Assembly (NCBI RefSeq): GCF_000019525.1
Contig: NC_010506.1
Span: forward strand, 5,766,001-5,830,000
DNA from: Shewanella woodyi ATCC 51908
GTDB lineage: Bacteria > Pseudomonadota > Gammaproteobacteria > Enterobacterales > Shewanellaceae
Direction of reading: 5' to 3'
DNA: 64,000 nucleotides
Positions 27,492 to 36,725 of the stretch are shown in pieces. Each line of letters begins with the position of its first letter. Position 1 is the stretch's first letter. Below the pieces are notes generated by a model that searched no databases, was not told the origin of the DNA, and saw nothing but the letters and a program-made list of their open reading frames with translations. A program made the position numbers and the translations under genes.

Positions 27492-30347
27492 TTAGGCTTT
27501 AGTGATCTGACAAAGCGATGCTTTCGTTTCTTGCATCTGAGTCACAGGGTCATAACCATAAGTCAATGCAGTGTTAGCTGACTCACCAATAACATAAGGA
27601 ACAGTACCTTCTGGGTAGTTAGGTGCTAAGCTTTCGCCGTGCATCTCACCCGCAAAGTGATAAGGCATCCATGTCACACCAGGTTTAACGCGAGGCGTCA
27701 CCATGGCCTGGATCTTAATACGGCCACCTTCAGCACCCTCTAACCACACAGTGTCGCCGTTACGGATACCGCGATCGGCAGCATCAGCAGGGTTGATCTC
27801 AACAAACATCTCTTGTTGAAGCTCTGCAAGCCATGGGTTAGAACGAGACTCTTCACCACCACCCTCATACTCAACCAAGCGACCAGAGGTCAGACCTAAT
27901 GGGTACTGAGCTGTGTTGTCATTGTCTTGCAATGTCTTGTACAGCGTCGGCAGACGGTGTACTTGCATATCAGCGTAAGTTGGATACTTAGCCACAAGAT
28001 CACGACGTGGCGTATAGATAGGCTCACGGTGAACAGGTACTTGATCAGGGAAGGTCCACACAATACAACGCGCTTTAGCGTTACCAAATGGGATACAGCC
28101 GTGCTTCATAGCCACACGCTGGATACCACCAGAAAGGTCAGTCTTCCAGTTCTTACCGTCAGCTTCAGCTTTCTCTGTCGCTGTTAGGTCATCCCACCAG
28201 CCAAGCTGCTTAAGCATCTCTGCGGTGAACTCTGGATAACCGTCTTGAATTTCGCTGCCCTTAGAGTAGCTACCATCGGCAAGAATGTTCTCACCCTTAT
28301 ATTCCACACCGTAACGAGCACGGAAGTTACCACCACCCTGAAGCACATGTTTGTTTGTGTTATACAGGATCTGTGTACCAGGGTGCTTCTGCTCAGGCGT
28401 ACCCCAACATGGCCAAGGTAGACCGTAAGTTTCACCCTTAGCAGGACCGCCCTCAGCTTCAAGTGTCTTGTTGCTGAACGTACCCCAGTTCATGGTGTGC
28501 TGCTTGATACGCTCAGGACTTTGACCTGACATACCAATTGTCCACATACCACGGTTAATCTCGCGAGTAATATCTTCAATAACAAGCAGATCGTTAGCAT
28601 TCTTAGCGATACGCTTAGTGTACTCATCGGCGAAACCAAGTTTCTGAGATAGACGGTACATGATCTCAAGATCGGTCTTAGACTCGAACAATGGCTCGAT
28701 AACCTTCTCACGCCACTGCTGACTACGGCCAGAGTTAGACACAGAACCTTCAGTTTCAAACTGAGTTGCTGCTGGTAGTAGATAAACACCATTTTGACGA
28801 CGGTGCATAACACCCGCCATCGTTGGGAATGGATCCACAACAACCACAGTGTCCATCTTATCTAGTGCATCACGTACATCACTCTGACGAGTCGCAGTGT
28901 TCACTGACTGACCCCAGAAGAATGCCATACGAACACGGTCTTTCTGAGCTAGTTTCTCAGGTGTCTCAAGTACACCATCATACCAGCGAGAACATGGGAT
29001 ACCAGGAGTGTTCATAGGAACGCGACCTAGGTATTCATTTTGGTCAAAACGATTCTTAACCCAGTCAAAGTCCAGATCCCAAACATGGGTCCAGTGCTTC
29101 CAAGAACCAGTCTTAAGACCGTAGTAGCCAGGTAGCGTATCGAATAGCAGACCTAAATCGGTTGCACCCTGCACGTTATCGTGACCACGGAAGATGTTAG
29201 TACCACCACCAGACACACCCATGTTGCCAAGAGCAAGCTGAAGGATACAGTAAGCACGAGTGTTAGCATTACCCACGTGATGCTGAGTACCACCCATACA
29301 CCAAACTACAGTACCTGGGCGGTTGTCGGCCATAAGCTTAGCGGCTTGATAAACTTCAGCTTCGCTAACGCCAGTAACATGCTCAACCTCTTTAGGTGGG
29401 AACTTCTTCGCTTCTGCGCGAATTGACTCCATCTCGAACACACGCTCTTTGATGAAAGTCTTATCTTCCCAACCATTTTCAAAGATGTGCCAAAGCATAC
29501 CGTAGATAAATGGAATATCAGTACCTGGACGCAATGCACAGTGAAGATCAGAGTGAGCGGCAGTACGAGAGAAACGAGGGTCAACAACGATAATCTTGGC
29601 GTTGTTCTTCTCTTTCGCGAGCAGAATATGCTGCATAGCAACAGGATGCGCTTCAGCAGGGTTCGCCCCGATGAAGAAGATTGCGTTTGCATTCTGAATA
29701 TCGTTGAAAGAGTTAGTTTGCGCACCGTAGCCCCAAGTGTTAGCAACACCGGCTACCGTGGTAGAGTGACAGATACGTGCAGAGTGATCGACGTTGTTCG
29801 TACCCCACATAGCTGCAAATTTACGATACATGTAGCAGCCTTCGTTCGAGAACTTAGCACTACCCATAAAGTAAACAGAGTCAGGACCTGATTCTTTACG
29901 AATGGTCTGCATCTGGTCGCCAACTTCGTTGAAAGCCTGCTCCCAAGATAGTTTCTTCCACTTGCCATCAACAAGCTTCATTGGGTACTTAAGACGCTTC
30001 TCACCGTGACCATGTTCACGAAGAGCTGCACCTTTTGCACAGTGACCGCCCGCGTTGAATGGGTGATCGAAAGCAGGCTCTTGACCTGTCCATACGCCAT
30101 TTTGAACTTCAGCATATAGACCACAACCTACCGCACAAGCACTACATACAGTACGCTTGATCTCGATTGGTGCATCATGTGGGATATCTTTAGCTTCAGC
30201 TTTACGCATCATGCCAGTACCCAAAAGTGAAGCTGCAGCAATACCACCAGATGTGATACCAGCATGCTTCATAAACTGACGACGGCTAATACCTAGAGTC
30301 TTTTTCTCAACTTTAGGTGCCTCGTTGGATTTGCGAGTTAATTGCAT
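27492..30347 (-). CDS. fdhA: Formate dehydrogenase catalytic subunit (alpha), operon 1
   Basis: A 951-residue molybdopterin enzyme oxidising formate to CO2, exported folded by Tat: SRRQFMKHAG at residues 21-30 followed by a hydrophobic stretch. The N-terminal 4Fe-4S cluster uses Cys68, 71, 75 and 103. The metal ligand is Cys193 in RICHSTTVAG, not selenocysteine, and the frame needs no UGA read-through. The two bis-MGD binding halves follow, with GGTNIFRGHDNVQGATD and the C-terminal LTSGRLVEYEGGG. It begins 18 bp after its small Tat-signal partner; GGAGTGTTCGAGCG precedes the ATG. Molybdenum and tungsten cannot be told apart from sequence. Confidence 0.96.
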   Translation of the reverse strand: MQLTRKSNEAPKVEKKTLGISRRQFMKHAGITSGGIAAASLLGTGMMRKAEAKDIPHDAPIEIKRTVCSACAVGCGLYAEVQNGVWTGQEPAFDHPFNAGGHCAKGAALREHGHGEKRLKYPMKLVDGKWKKLSWEQAFNEVGDQMQTIRKESGPDSVYFMGSAKFSNEGCYMYRKFAAMWGTNNVDHSARICHSTTVAGVANTWGYGAQTNSFNDIQNANAIFFIGANPAEAHPVAMQHILLAKEKNNAKIIVVDPRFSRTAAHSDLHCALRPGTDIPFIYGMLWHIFENGWEDKTFIKERVFEMESIRAEAKKFPPKEVEHVTGVSEAEVYQAAKLMADNRPGTVVWCMGGTQHHVGNANTRAYCILQLALGNMGVSGGGTNIFRGHDNVQGATDLGLLFDTLPGYYGLKTGSWKHWTHVWDLDFDWVKNRFDQNEYLGRVPMNTPGIPCSRWYDGVLETPEKLAQKDRVRMAFFWGQSVNTATRQSDVRDALDKMDTVVVVDPFPTMAGVMHRRQNGVYLLPAATQFETEGSVSNSGRSQQWREKVIEPLFESKTDLEIMYRLSQKLGFADEYTKRIAKNANDLLVIEDITREINRGMWTIGMSGQSPERIKQHTMNWGTFSNKTLEAEGGPAKGETYGLPWPCWGTPEQKHPGTQILYNTNKHVLQGGGNFRARYGVEYKGENILADGSYSKGSEIQDGYPEFTAEMLKQLGWWDDLTATEKAEADGKNWKTDLSGGIQRVAMKHGCIPFGNAKARCIVWTFPDQVPVHREPIYTPRRDLVAKYPTYADMQVHRLPTLYKTLQDNDNTAQYPLGLTSGRLVEYEGGGEESRSNPWLAELQQEMFVEINPADAADRGIRNGDTVWLEGAEGGRIKIQAMVTPRVKPGVTWMPYHFAGEMHGESLAPNYPEGTVPYVIGESANTALTYGYDPVTQMQETKASLCQITKA

Positions 30348-30365
30348 CGCTCGAACACTCCTAAT

Positions 30366-30563
30366 TTAGCTACGTAGGCTGTTGTAATAACTGCGAATAT
30401 GATTTGTTTCGTGATAGCCGTCTGTGCTTTTGGCGCTCACATTACTCTCTGTTGCTTGCGCAGCACTGATACCAGTAGCGGCTAGGGCGACAGTCGCCGT
30501 TCCGCCAATGGTGAGTGCTTTCAGCAAAGATCTGCGGTTCAGATCAGGCTGTTGCTTTTTCAT
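30366..30563 (-). CDS. Formate dehydrogenase-associated small Tat-signal protein, operon 1
   Basis: A 65-residue protein with twin-arginine signal LNRRSLLKALTIGGTATVAL and a short polar tail ending HIRSYYNSLRS. It matches the formate dehydrogenase region Tat-target family (TIGR02811), which precedes fdhA in many proteobacteria. It may form a small extra subunit or help export. It is the first gene of operon 1. The tail ETNHIRSYYNSL is nearly repeated in the operon 2 homologue (ETDHVRSYYASL), so that C-terminal motif is the conserved functional part. Confidence 0.9.
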   Translation of the reverse strand: MKKQQPDLNRRSLLKALTIGGTATVALAATGISAAQATESNVSAKSTDGYHETNHIRSYYNSLRS

Positions 30564-31116
30564 TCTTGCTCCTGGTGTGAATAGGGTTACTTTTTGTTAT
30601 TTGTAATAGCCAGAACATCTTTATCGATTAACCTCTAGCGCGGTCACTTGTTATCCAAGTGTTATCTTTTAACGAATTGCTATGTACAAAGTTTTGATTA
30701 TTAAAAGCATCCATAAATTTCATGGGCAATATAAGAGAATTGATAAGCGGAAAAATTGATCTAACCCCGATTCAGATCTCGAAAAAGAGGTTATTACCTC
30801 TAAAGTGTTAACCGAATCATGTTTTATAAAATACGAGTGGGGAGGAGGGTCAAAAGTAGCAACAAGAAAGCAAATAAAATGTTAACAACGGTAATAAGTT
30901 AAGTTGTTTTTAATTAAGGTAAATGGCAATTGAGAGTGATTACTACTTAACCGATTTACAGCAAAAATAGAGCCTAAAAACTTAGATAAAAGAGGGATAA
31001 TAGATAAAAATATACCTGCTCTCTTGTGTACTCATTGATTAATAATACAGCTCCCATAAAAAAGCCCCAGCTAATGCTAGGGCTTTTGATCTTCAATTAA
31101 GACTGATAGCGTATAG
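30564..31116. promoter_or_regulatory. Intergenic region upstream of formate dehydrogenase operon 1
   Basis: About 550 bp, AT-rich, with no supported gene. It contains the operon 2 terminator (31058-31088) at its right end and should hold the operon 1 promoter at its left. A 17-bp interrupted palindrome CACTTG-TTATC-CAAGTG occurs at 30645-30661, about 80 bp upstream of the first start; it may be an operator but matches no site I know. No canonical FNR or CRP box was found by eye. Confidence 0.5.
31058..31088 (-). terminator. Terminator of formate dehydrogenase operon 2
   Basis: Stem AAAAGCCCTAGC/GCTGGGGCTTTT around ATTA on the leftward strand, with one mismatch and a run of T. It lies about 30 bp after the fdhC2 stop. 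Confidence 0.85.
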
Positions 31117-32130
31117 CTAGTCTTTATACTCCAATGTGCCGTTCTCTTTGATCTCGTCATACCAAAGATTATGGTGCTGTACAGCCCAGTTTTCATCACA
31201 ATAACCGGACTTCATACACTCCATACCACCCTCACTCAATACCGTCGCCATCCAGATATGCACGATAGTAAACGCGATGATAATAATGGCACTTAAGCCA
31301 TGGATAAGCAGAGCAGCCATCGAGGCTTCGCGAGGAAGCTCTAGGCCAGGCAATACCAGCATAATACCGGAAACACTGATAAACAGACCGAAGATAGCTA
31401 AGGTCCAGAACCACATCTTCTCACCCGCATTGGCAAAACCACTGTCAGGGTGCTTCCCTTTAAATGGTCCAAAGTTGATGTAACCACCAACCACAAGGAA
31501 CCATTTCAGGTCATACATCTTAAGCGTCTGCAGCGGCATCCACTTAACCACACATAAGATCCATGACACGATAAACAGCGGACCCACATAATCATGGATA
31601 GTCTTACTGCCGTATATCAGTGCGGCCCACACTCCTTCACCCACATAAGGTTGAAGAATATGTTTGCCCAGCATGATATTGATACCCGTGAATATTAACC
31701 CCAAACATGAGATGGCTAATACCCAGTGGATAATCAGATCGGCCTTCGACCAACGCAACACCATTTTACCGGAGAAGCCTTTGGTTAGCTTTGAAGGGCC
31801 GTTAACAAAATAGAAGATTAAGAAGGCAGCAAATACCCCAAGTACCGCCACTCCCATGGCAGGTGTCAGGTATTCATTCTTAATGTTTTTGCCTTCATTA
31901 CCGACAACATTAATTAGTACGCCGGCCTCACTCCCTTGGGCAACGGTATAACCGGAATCACCGGCCTTAACAGCACGCCAAAGATCCGCATCACTGGTTT
32001 TTGCATTCGCAATTTGTTGGCTGTTTTGTCCATCTGCGGCTAAGGCTGATGTACTCAAACCTAAACCCATTAAGATAACGAGCGGTAAAACAAGCGAAGC
32101 AAACAGGCTGCGTAGTGATGTTAATTTCAT
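31117..32130 (-). CDS. fdhC: Formate dehydrogenase cytochrome b subunit (gamma), operon 2
   Basis: A 337-residue paralogue of the operon 1 cytochrome b subunit. The start at 32128-32130 is preferred to the frame limit at 32169 because AAAGGAGTGACT precedes it and a signal peptide (SLFASLVLPLVILMGLGL... ALAA) then follows. The four-helix core repeats the same haem-ligand segments: ADLIIHWVLAISCLGL, KTIHDYVGPLF, IVHIWMATVLSEGGMECM. The C-terminus (NLWYDEIKENGTLEYKD) is almost the same as in copy 1. The N-terminal third diverges most between the two. Confidence 0.93.
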   Translation of the reverse strand: MKLTSLRSLFASLVLPLVILMGLGLSTSALAADGQNSQQIANAKTSDADLWRAVKAGDSGYTVAQGSEAGVLINVVGNEGKNIKNEYLTPAMGVAVLGVFAAFLIFYFVNGPSKLTKGFSGKMVLRWSKADLIIHWVLAISCLGLIFTGINIMLGKHILQPYVGEGVWAALIYGSKTIHDYVGPLFIVSWILCVVKWMPLQTLKMYDLKWFLVVGGYINFGPFKGKHPDSGFANAGEKMWFWTLAIFGLFISVSGIMLVLPGLELPREASMAALLIHGLSAIIIIAFTIVHIWMATVLSEGGMECMKSGYCDENWAVQHHNLWYDEIKENGTLEYKD

Positions 32131-32181
32131 AGTCACTCCTTTAAGAGTTGAGTTGTGAGCTAAGCTCACAACTCACTTCAC

Positions 32182-32772
32182 TTACGCGCCAACCTTGGGA
32201 GTGTAACCCCAAATAGCACCTGGGTTACCACGTGCAGCAACACGCTCACGGTAGATGTTAGATACGATCTCAGCATCACCAGCGAGAAGAGACTTAGTGG
32301 AACACATCTCTGCACACATAGGTAACTTACCCTCTGCAATACGGTTTGCACCGTACTTTTCACGCTCAGCTTCTGAGAAGTTCTTCTCAGGGCCACCAGC
32401 ACAGAAGGTACACTTGTCCATCTTGCCACGGCTACCAAAGGCACCCTTTTTAGGGAACTGAGGCGCGCCAAACGGACATGCATAGAGACAGTAACCACAA
32501 CCGATACAGGTATCCTTGTTGTGAAGTACTATGCCGTCGTCGGTACGGTAGAAACAATCTGCAGGACAGACTGCCTGACAAGGTGCATCAGTACAGTGCA
32601 TACAAGCCACTGATATTGACGCCTCACCTGGCTCACCATCATTGATTGTCACTACGCGGCGACGTTGAATTCCCCACTCAAGAGCGGAATCGTTTTCATT
32701 CTTACAAGCTGTGACGCAACCGTTACACTCGATGCAGCGTTTGGTGTCACACAAAAATTTCATGACTGCCAT
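32182..32772 (-). CDS. fdhB: Formate dehydrogenase iron-sulfur subunit (beta), operon 2
   Basis: A 196-residue four-cluster ferredoxin subunit, near-identical to the operon 1 protein over the first 150 residues (CIECNGCVTACKNEN, CMHCTDAPCQAVCPADC, CIGCGYCLYACPFGAPQFP). The Cys-to-Cys spacing is unchanged. The last ~10 residues (GYTPKVGA) are extra. It lies 26 bp after fdhA2 and 51 bp before the cytochrome gene. Confidence 0.95.
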   Translation of the reverse strand: MAVMKFLCDTKRCIECNGCVTACKNENDSALEWGIQRRRVVTINDGEPGEASISVACMHCTDAPCQAVCPADCFYRTDDGIVLHNKDTCIGCGYCLYACPFGAPQFPKKGAFGSRGKMDKCTFCAGGPEKNFSEAEREKYGANRIAEGKLPMCAEMCSTKSLLAGDAEIVSNIYRERVAARGNPGAIWGYTPKVGA

Positions 32773-32798
32773 ATTGGCTATCTCCTCATCAAGTTCAG

Positions 32799-35648
32799 TT
32801 AGGCTTTAGTGATCTGACACAAAGATGCTTTTGTTTCCTGCATCTGAGTCACCACGTCATAGCCATAGGTCAGTACCGTGTTAGCTGACTCGCCAATCAC
32901 ATAAGGTACGGTTCCTTCAGGGTAGTTTTTCTCTAAGCTCTTACCTTCGAATACACCTGCGAAGTGGTAAGGCATAAAGCACTCTCCCGCGATAACGCGT
33001 GGCGTCACCATGGCCTGAACTTTAATTTTGGCGCCTTCTGGACTGTGAACCCAAACTTCATCACCGTCACGAAGTGCACGATCCGCTGCATCAGCAGGGT
33101 TGATCTCGATGAACATCTCCTGTTGCAACTCGGCAAGCCAAGGGTTAGAACGAGTCTCTTCACCACCACCCTCATACTCAACTAAACGACCAGAGGTCAG
33201 TGCAATTGGGAAGTCTTTGGCAAAATCCTGCTCCTGAATAGACTTATACAGGGTAGGAAGACGCGCAACCATACGGTCATCATAAGTCGGGTACTTAGCC
33301 ACCAAGTCACGACGAGGCGTATAGAGTGGCTCACGGTGCAACGGAATATCGTCAGGGAAGTTCCAAACAATACAACGCGCTTTAGCGTTACCGTAAGGGA
33401 TACAACCGTGCTTAATCGCCACGCGTTGAATACCACCAGAGATATCTGTCTTCCAGTTTTTACCTTCGGCAGCCACCTTTTCTTCAGCTGTCAGATCGTC
33501 CCACCAGCCAAGCTGCTTAAGCATATCGGCGGTAAACTCAGGATAACCGTCTTGGATCTCACTGCCTTTAGAGTAAGAACCTTCCGCAAGAATGTTATTG
33601 CCGTTATGTTCAACACCATAACGAGCACGGAAGTTACCACCACCGTTTTTCACTTCACGACCTGTGCGGTACAAGATCTGCGAACCAGGGTGCTTCATCT
33701 CTGGCGTGCCCCAACATGGCCAAGGCAGACCGTAGGTTTCGCCCTTAGCTGGGCCACCTGGTGCTTCAAGGGACTTAATGTCGAAGGTACCCCAGTTTTC
33801 CTGATGCATCTTCAAACGCTCAGGGCTCTGGCCTGTGTAACCAATGGTCCACATACCCTTGTTGAACTCACGAGTGATATCTTCAATCAGTGGCTCGTCA
33901 CCATTGACCTTAATATGCTTAAATAACTCTTTATCTATGCCCCATTTCTTGGCGAGCTTGCACATAATCACGTGATCAGGCTTAGACTCGAATAGAGGTT
34001 CGATAACTTGTGAGCGCCACTGCAGTGAGCGGTTAGAAGCGGAAACAGAACCGTAGGTTTCAAACTGAGTAGAAGCAGGAAGCAGATACACACCATCGGT
34101 ACGTTCATGCATCACACCCGCCATAGTCGGGAACGGATCAACGACCACAACTGTGTCCATCTTATTCAGTGCTTCACGCACTTCACGACCACGGGTTTCG
34201 GTGTTAACTGATTGTCCCCAGAAGAAAGACATACGGATATTATCTTTCTGGGCAATCTTAGACTTGTCTTCAAGCACACCATCATGCCAGCGAGAACAAG
34301 GGATACCGGTTGAGTTCATTGGAACCTGACCTAAGTGCTCCTCTTGATCGAAGCGGTTTTTAACCCACTCATAATCAAGATCCCACACATTACACCAGTG
34401 CTTCCAAGAGCCTGTTTTCAGGCCGTAGTAGCCAGGAAGTGTATCAAACAGCAAACCAAAGTCGGTGGCGCCCTGAACGTTATCGTGACCACGGAAGATG
34501 TTAGTTCCACCACCAGAGACACCCATGTTACCCAGTGCAAGCTGGAGAATACAGTAAGCACGAGTATTGGCATTACCGACATGGTGTTGAGTACCACCCA
34601 TACACCAAACAACGGTACCAGGCTTAGTCTCTGCAAGCATCTTAGCCACGCGGCGCATCTGCTTCTCTGGTACGCTAGTCACTAGCTCAACTTCGGCAGG
34701 GTTCCACTTAGCAGCCTCTTCGCGAATACGCTCCATACCGTACACACGTTGGTCGATAAAGGTTTGATCTTCCCATTTATTTTCAAAAATATGCCAAAGC
34801 AGACCATAGATGTATGGGATATCGGTACCTGGACGAATATGCACATATTCATCCGACTTAGCCGCGGTACGGCTAAAGCGAGGGTCAACGACGATAATCT
34901 TAGCGCCGCGCTCTTTACCCGCCAGAATATGCTGCATGGCAACTGGATGCGCTTCACATGGGTTAGACCCGATGAACATCATCGCCTTAGCATTACGGAT
35001 ATCGTTAAAAGAGTTAGTTTGCGCACCATAGCCCCAAGTGTTTGCAACACCGGCTACAGTGGTAGAGTGACAAATACGCGCTGAGTGATCGACATTGTTA
35101 GTGCCCCACATCGCTGCGAACTTGCGGTACAGATAAGCTTGCTCGTTTGAAAATTTCGCGCTACCCATGAAGAACACAGAATCTGGGCCTGATTCCTTAC
35201 GGATATCTAATGCTTTTTGACCTACCTCTTCAATGGCTTGATCCCAAGAGATCTTCTTCCATTTGCCACCCTCGAGTTTCATTGGGTATTTAAGACGCTT
35301 CTCACCGTGACCATGTTCACGAAGGGCCGCACCTTTTGCACAGTGACCACCAGCGTTAAATGGATGATCAAATGCAGGCTCCTGACCAGTCCAAACACCA
35401 TTTTGCACTTCAGCATAAACACCACAACCCACTGAACAGTGAGAACAGATAGTACGCTTAGTTTCGGTCGGTGCATCATGTGGCACCTCTTTCGCCTGCG
35501 CTTTACGCATCATTCCAGCGCCAAGCATAGATGCCGCGGCAATACCACCAGTTGCAAGACCTGCAGACTGAAGGAACTGACGACGATTAAGACCTAAGGC
35601 TGGTTTTTTTACCACTTCCGCCTGGTCTGCTTTGCGAGTTAGTCGCAT
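32799..35648 (-). CDS. fdhA: Formate dehydrogenase catalytic subunit (alpha), operon 2
   Basis: A 949-residue paralogue of the operon 1 catalytic subunit. The ATG at 35646-35648 is used, not the adjacent GTG, given GAGGAGTGTGTG upstream. The Tat signal NRRQFLQSAG is at residues 21-30, cluster Cys at 68, 71, 75 and 103, and metal ligand Cys193 in RICHSTTVAG. The numbering is collinear with copy 1 to beyond residue 200. Differences are spread along the length, with the most around residues 265-330 and 560-610, so this is an old duplication and not a recent one. The same reaction is expected, with possibly different expression or metal. Confidence 0.96.
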   Translation of the reverse strand: MRLTRKADQAEVVKKPALGLNRRQFLQSAGLATGGIAAASMLGAGMMRKAQAKEVPHDAPTETKRTICSHCSVGCGVYAEVQNGVWTGQEPAFDHPFNAGGHCAKGAALREHGHGEKRLKYPMKLEGGKWKKISWDQAIEEVGQKALDIRKESGPDSVFFMGSAKFSNEQAYLYRKFAAMWGTNNVDHSARICHSTTVAGVANTWGYGAQTNSFNDIRNAKAMMFIGSNPCEAHPVAMQHILAGKERGAKIIVVDPRFSRTAAKSDEYVHIRPGTDIPYIYGLLWHIFENKWEDQTFIDQRVYGMERIREEAAKWNPAEVELVTSVPEKQMRRVAKMLAETKPGTVVWCMGGTQHHVGNANTRAYCILQLALGNMGVSGGGTNIFRGHDNVQGATDFGLLFDTLPGYYGLKTGSWKHWCNVWDLDYEWVKNRFDQEEHLGQVPMNSTGIPCSRWHDGVLEDKSKIAQKDNIRMSFFWGQSVNTETRGREVREALNKMDTVVVVDPFPTMAGVMHERTDGVYLLPASTQFETYGSVSASNRSLQWRSQVIEPLFESKPDHVIMCKLAKKWGIDKELFKHIKVNGDEPLIEDITREFNKGMWTIGYTGQSPERLKMHQENWGTFDIKSLEAPGGPAKGETYGLPWPCWGTPEMKHPGSQILYRTGREVKNGGGNFRARYGVEHNGNNILAEGSYSKGSEIQDGYPEFTADMLKQLGWWDDLTAEEKVAAEGKNWKTDISGGIQRVAIKHGCIPYGNAKARCIVWNFPDDIPLHREPLYTPRRDLVAKYPTYDDRMVARLPTLYKSIQEQDFAKDFPIALTSGRLVEYEGGGEETRSNPWLAELQQEMFIEINPADAADRALRDGDEVWVHSPEGAKIKVQAMVTPRVIAGECFMPYHFAGVFEGKSLEKNYPEGTVPYVIGESANTVLTYGYDVVTQMQETKASLCQITKA

Positions 35649-35686
35649 CACACACTCCTCATATTATTATCTTTAGTTAGTGCTAC

Positions 35687-35884
35687 TTAGTCTTTTAACG
35701 ACGCGTAATAGCTACGAACATGATCCGTTTCCTGATAGCCGTCACCTTTAGCCATAACTGGCTCTTCGCTTGGTGATGCCGCCATAGCCTGTCCACTGAC
35801 AGTCGCGACTGCACCAGCCGCACTACCTACAGCTAAGGCTTTTAGCAGTTGACGACGACCCATATCGGAAGCTTGCTTCTTCAT
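35687..35884 (-). CDS. Formate dehydrogenase-associated small Tat-signal protein, operon 2
   Basis: A 65-residue protein with twin-arginine signal MGRRQLLKALAVGSAAGAV and tail ETDHVRSYYASLKD. It has the same length and layout as the operon 1 protein, and matches the TIGR02811 type. It heads operon 2, 38 bp before fdhA2. It is preceded by a 138-bp gap from the chaperone gene, which carries a CACCTGTT/AACAGGTG hairpin at 35968-35996. Confidence 0.9.
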   Translation of the reverse strand: MKKQASDMGRRQLLKALAVGSAAGAVATVSGQAMAASPSEEPVMAKGDGYQETDHVRSYYASLKD

Positions 35885-36022
35885 AGTGTCTCCTAGATAT
35901 TTGCTTAAATGAGGCCAACCTGAGATTGGCCCTATGATGGTTGAAGGTTACCCTTCGGTTTTTGCAACACCTGTTCTAATCAAGATAAAACAGGTGCTAA
36001 TACTCAACCCAGCGCGATGAAC

Positions 36023-36715
36023 TTAAGATGCAAGTTCGCTGGTACTAGGTTCAATCTTTTCCACGGCGCTTTCCGCCGCTTTCTTCTCCGCCTCAGAGCC
36101 TGGGCAGTTAACAGGAATATCCAGTTGTAGCTGCTCAAATTCGCTCTGTTCAACCTCAAAGAATGATTTAGCCAGTTGCGCCACAGTGGCATAAAACGCG
36201 GCGCTCGGAGCCTTGGCTAATGAGTCACAGAAACGCGCTATCCAGCTGCCGATATGACGCTGATAGAAAGCCAGTTGACGGTAACCTGGTGCTTCCAAAA
36301 TCAACACGCCCATCACTTCACAAAGAGCGGCAACGTGATCCTCTGGCTCTTTAACGTTCTCTTCACGCTCAAAACCCAGTTGCATCAAATCTTGACGCAA
36401 AAGAGCTAGGGGCTTATCCATTAAAGAGCCAGTCATAAACCAGCTACCATAAGGCATGATCTCACCACTACCCACACCGTAGAAGATGTTGAAATACTCA
36501 TCCTCTAGCTGCTCGCCACTAAACTGATTAGCCGCTAACTTAAGGGCTAACCACGCCTTGGTCATCTCACTGTCATCTTCGGTATCGATCTCAAGATCCG
36601 ATAAAAACTGCAACAGTTCAGGGCTAGGCTGGCTACGTAACAAGGCAGCCAGAAGCTGATAAATATCGGCTCTTAACTGATCGTTTTCTGATACTTCTCT
36701 TACTAATTCGGTCAT
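36023..36715 (-). CDS. TorD-like molybdoenzyme maturation chaperone
   Basis: A 230-residue all-helical protein of the TorD/DmsD/NarJ chaperone group, which binds the Tat signal or apo-enzyme and helps cofactor loading. Features are RADIYQLLAALLRSQPSPELLQFL at the N-terminus and the conserved EDEYFNIFYGVGSGEIMPYGSW, the TorD-family E-x2-Y-x2-L/IF-G pattern. The ATG at 36713-36715 is chosen over 36766, which would overlap the upstream ferredoxin gene. It has a charged C-terminal tail (residues 200-230). It lies 10 bp after the polyferredoxin gene and upstream of fdh operon 2, so it very likely serves these enzymes. Confidence 0.9.
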   Translation of the reverse strand: MTELVREVSENDQLRADIYQLLAALLRSQPSPELLQFLSDLEIDTEDDSEMTKAWLALKLAANQFSGEQLEDEYFNIFYGVGSGEIMPYGSWFMTGSLMDKPLALLRQDLMQLGFEREENVKEPEDHVAALCEVMGVLILEAPGYRQLAFYQRHIGSWIARFCDSLAKAPSAAFYATVAQLAKSFFEVEQSEFEQLQLDIPVNCPGSEAEKKAAESAVEKIEPSTSELAS

Positions 36716-36725
36716 AGCTAAACTC

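Noticed and set aside
29487..29891. A 134-codon plus-strand frame inside fdhA1
   Set aside because: Same reason; matching antisense frame occurs in the paralogue, which reflects shared codons, not a gene.
30345..30347. Selenocysteine in the formate dehydrogenases
   Set aside because: Both catalytic subunits have an ordinary Cys codon at residue 193 and contain no in-frame UGA.
33336..33926. A 196-codon plus-strand frame inside fdhA2
   Set aside because: Lies wholly opposite a well-supported coding sequence; Thr/Val/Arg-rich product typical of reverse-strand reading.
25851..35884. Assembly artefact or very recent duplication of the fdh operon
   Set aside because: The two copies differ throughout and have different intergenic regions and terminators.
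35950..35965. Rightward terminator GAAGG/CCTTC then TTTTT upstream of the fdh operon 2 region
   Set aside because: No rightward gene ends near it; the neighbouring genes are leftward, so the T-run is on the wrong strand.
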